From: a bacterium
Lineage (GTDB): Bacteria > Myxococcota_A > Bradymonadia > UBA7976 > UBA1532
DNA length: 64,000 nt
Assembly: GCA_030427205.1 (NCBI GenBank)
Contig: JAUHXC010000015.1
Span: 166,095-230,094 of the forward strand
Reading direction: 5' to 3'
The first letter of the stretch is position 1; each line of letters begins with the position of its first letter. Under the pieces are notes generated by a model, which searched no databases, was not told the origin of the DNA, and was given only the letters and a program-made list of their open reading frames with translations. The translations under genes were made by a program, and so were the position numbers. Shown one piece after another: positions 62,972 to 64,000 of this stretch.

Positions 62972-63204
62972 TGGAACCGAGTTCAGGCAGTGACTCGGCT
63001 CCTGCTCCAAGAGGCCGGGCAATACCTCTTTGGAGCGCCTGGTCGAGACCGGGCAAATCTCTAACCAGGCGGATCGGCCAGGAAGACCGACCCAAGTGAG
63101 AAACGGAGATCCGAAGGATCTCGCGCCTCTCGAGCAGTTCGGCTGCACCGAAGCGCGGCCGCCCTGCATCTCCAGGGAGCCGGGCAAAACCCCCTGCGAG
63201 ACGA
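62917..63204 (-). ncRNA. Candidate structured RNA: three hairpins with identical TTGCCCGG loops, ending in an intrinsic terminator
   Basis: On the minus strand three strong hairpins occur: 63170-63200 (CAGGG/CCCTG plus CTC/GAG), 63037-63070 (GCCTGGT/ACCAGGC plus GAGA/TCTC) and 63005-63035 (CTCCAAAGAGG/CCTCTTGGAG). Each exposes the same loop, TTGCCCGG, at 63180-63187, 63049-63056 and 63015-63022. Further stems lie between (GAGATCC/GGATCTC, GGTCGG/CCGATCC, CCGAGT/ACTCGG). The stems differ in sequence but the loops are identical, the hallmark of RNA selected for its loops. A promoter and a terminator bracket it. It does not match any RNA I know, and no protein frame is convincing. Confidence 0.7.
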
Positions 63205-63208
63205 GAAG

Positions 63209-63236
63209 AAATTACCATAGGCTGTTCTCAATGCAA
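63209..63236 (-). promoter_or_regulatory. Probable sigma-70-type promoter of the structured RNA
   Basis: On the minus strand TTGCAT (63231-63236) and TAATTT (63209-63214) are 16 nt apart, in an AT-rich patch unlike the surroundings. A start about 6-8 nt downstream would fall right at the first hairpin. Confidence 0.5.
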
Positions 63237-63323
63237 GCGAAAAATTCATCTGGAATGAAATGCGAGAGTGACTAAGGGACGAAGCGGCCGAAGTGTCCGA
63301 CCAGACGTCACTTTTCCTGTTCG

Positions 63324-63385
63324 TCGACCGCATCCGGTCCGGGATACGGCCCGCAGAGGCAGTGGAAACCGGACGATGCGGTCGA
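63324..63385 (+). other. 17-bp stem-loop in the leader of the DUF362 gene
   Basis: TCGACCGCATC-CG-GTCCGG (63324-63342) pairs with CCGGACGATGCGGTCGA (63369-63385), 17 bp with a 2-nt bulge and a 26-nt loop. It ends 50 nt before the ATG at 63436. It could be an operator, a leader hairpin or a terminator of something unseen; there is no T-run. Confidence 0.5.
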
Positions 63386-63435
63386 TACTGTGAGCCGGTC
63401 GTCACCGCGAGCCCGCCGCCCACCGGAGAGAGCCG

Positions 63436-64000
<565 letters not shown>

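Noticed and set aside
63030..63275. Short plus-strand open frame through the structured RNA region
   Set aside because: Its sequence is explained by the hairpins on the other strand, and it has no ribosome site or protein-like composition.

Overview
This is a strongly GC-rich stretch whose codon third positions are nearly always G or C. The organism looks like a myxobacterium or another Myxococcota member. The reasons are a giant hybrid PKS/NRPS with an oxidase built into a cysteine adenylation domain, a transmembrane Ser/Thr kinase beside a CHAT protease, an FHA-winged-helix regulator, lipoproteins with Asp/Ala-rich linkers, and a DprA/TrmFO/XerC - HslVU/ArgB gene set typical of delta-proteobacteria-like genomes. 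The phylum is an inference.

Region 1 (1 to about 38150, minus strand) is one biosynthetic operon. It reads: JmjC/cupin-8 protein, type II thioesterase, a megasynthase of about 10,150 residues, a stand-alone MDR reductase, then a second PKS that runs off the left edge. The megasynthase order is FAAL-ACP / Cy-A(Cys)-Ox-PCP / KS-AT-DH-ER-KR-ACP / Cy-A(Cys-like)-PCP / three KS-AT-DH-KR-ACP modules. The second PKS continues with KS-AT-ACP and KS. This predicts an acyl starter on a thiazole, a fully reduced methyl-branched C2 unit, a second Cys-derived unit (thiazoline or unoxidised), then a polyketide tail.

Region 2 (38.2-42.3 kb) holds a second JmjC-like protein, a COQ4 homologue and a UbiB/COQ8-type kinase. 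They are either tailoring genes or a quinone-type lipid module. Both JmjC proteins have the iron-binding Asp replaced by Ala. Region 3 (42.3-43.8 kb) has small DUF6200-like and DUF6312-like genes and a membrane-anchored hypothetical protein.

Region 4 (43.8-46.7 kb) is argB, hslU and hslV. Region 5 (46.8-59.3 kb) is an accessory block: an HEXXH lipoprotein, speD, a 166-bp long palindrome, a Ser/Thr kinase, a CHAT protease with a repeated tail motif, a gamma-butyrobetaine-hydroxylase-like enzyme with a ProV / ProX-ProW transporter, a His-rich lipoprotein with a beta-barrel partner, an FHA regulator and a small outer-membrane barrel. Region 6 (59.3-62.9 kb) is xerC, trmFO and dprA. This looks like the other half of a housekeeping cluster normally contiguous with hslVU-argB.

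The most novel signal is at 62.9-63.2 kb on the minus strand, just upstream of dprA. It is a promoter-to-terminator unit with no protein gene. It folds into three strong hairpins that all carry the same 8-nt loop, TTGCCCGG. A 9-bp pairing between its 5' end and the terminator arm offers an alternative fold. This looks like an undescribed small RNA or leader switch. A DUF362 gene starts after it and runs off the right edge.
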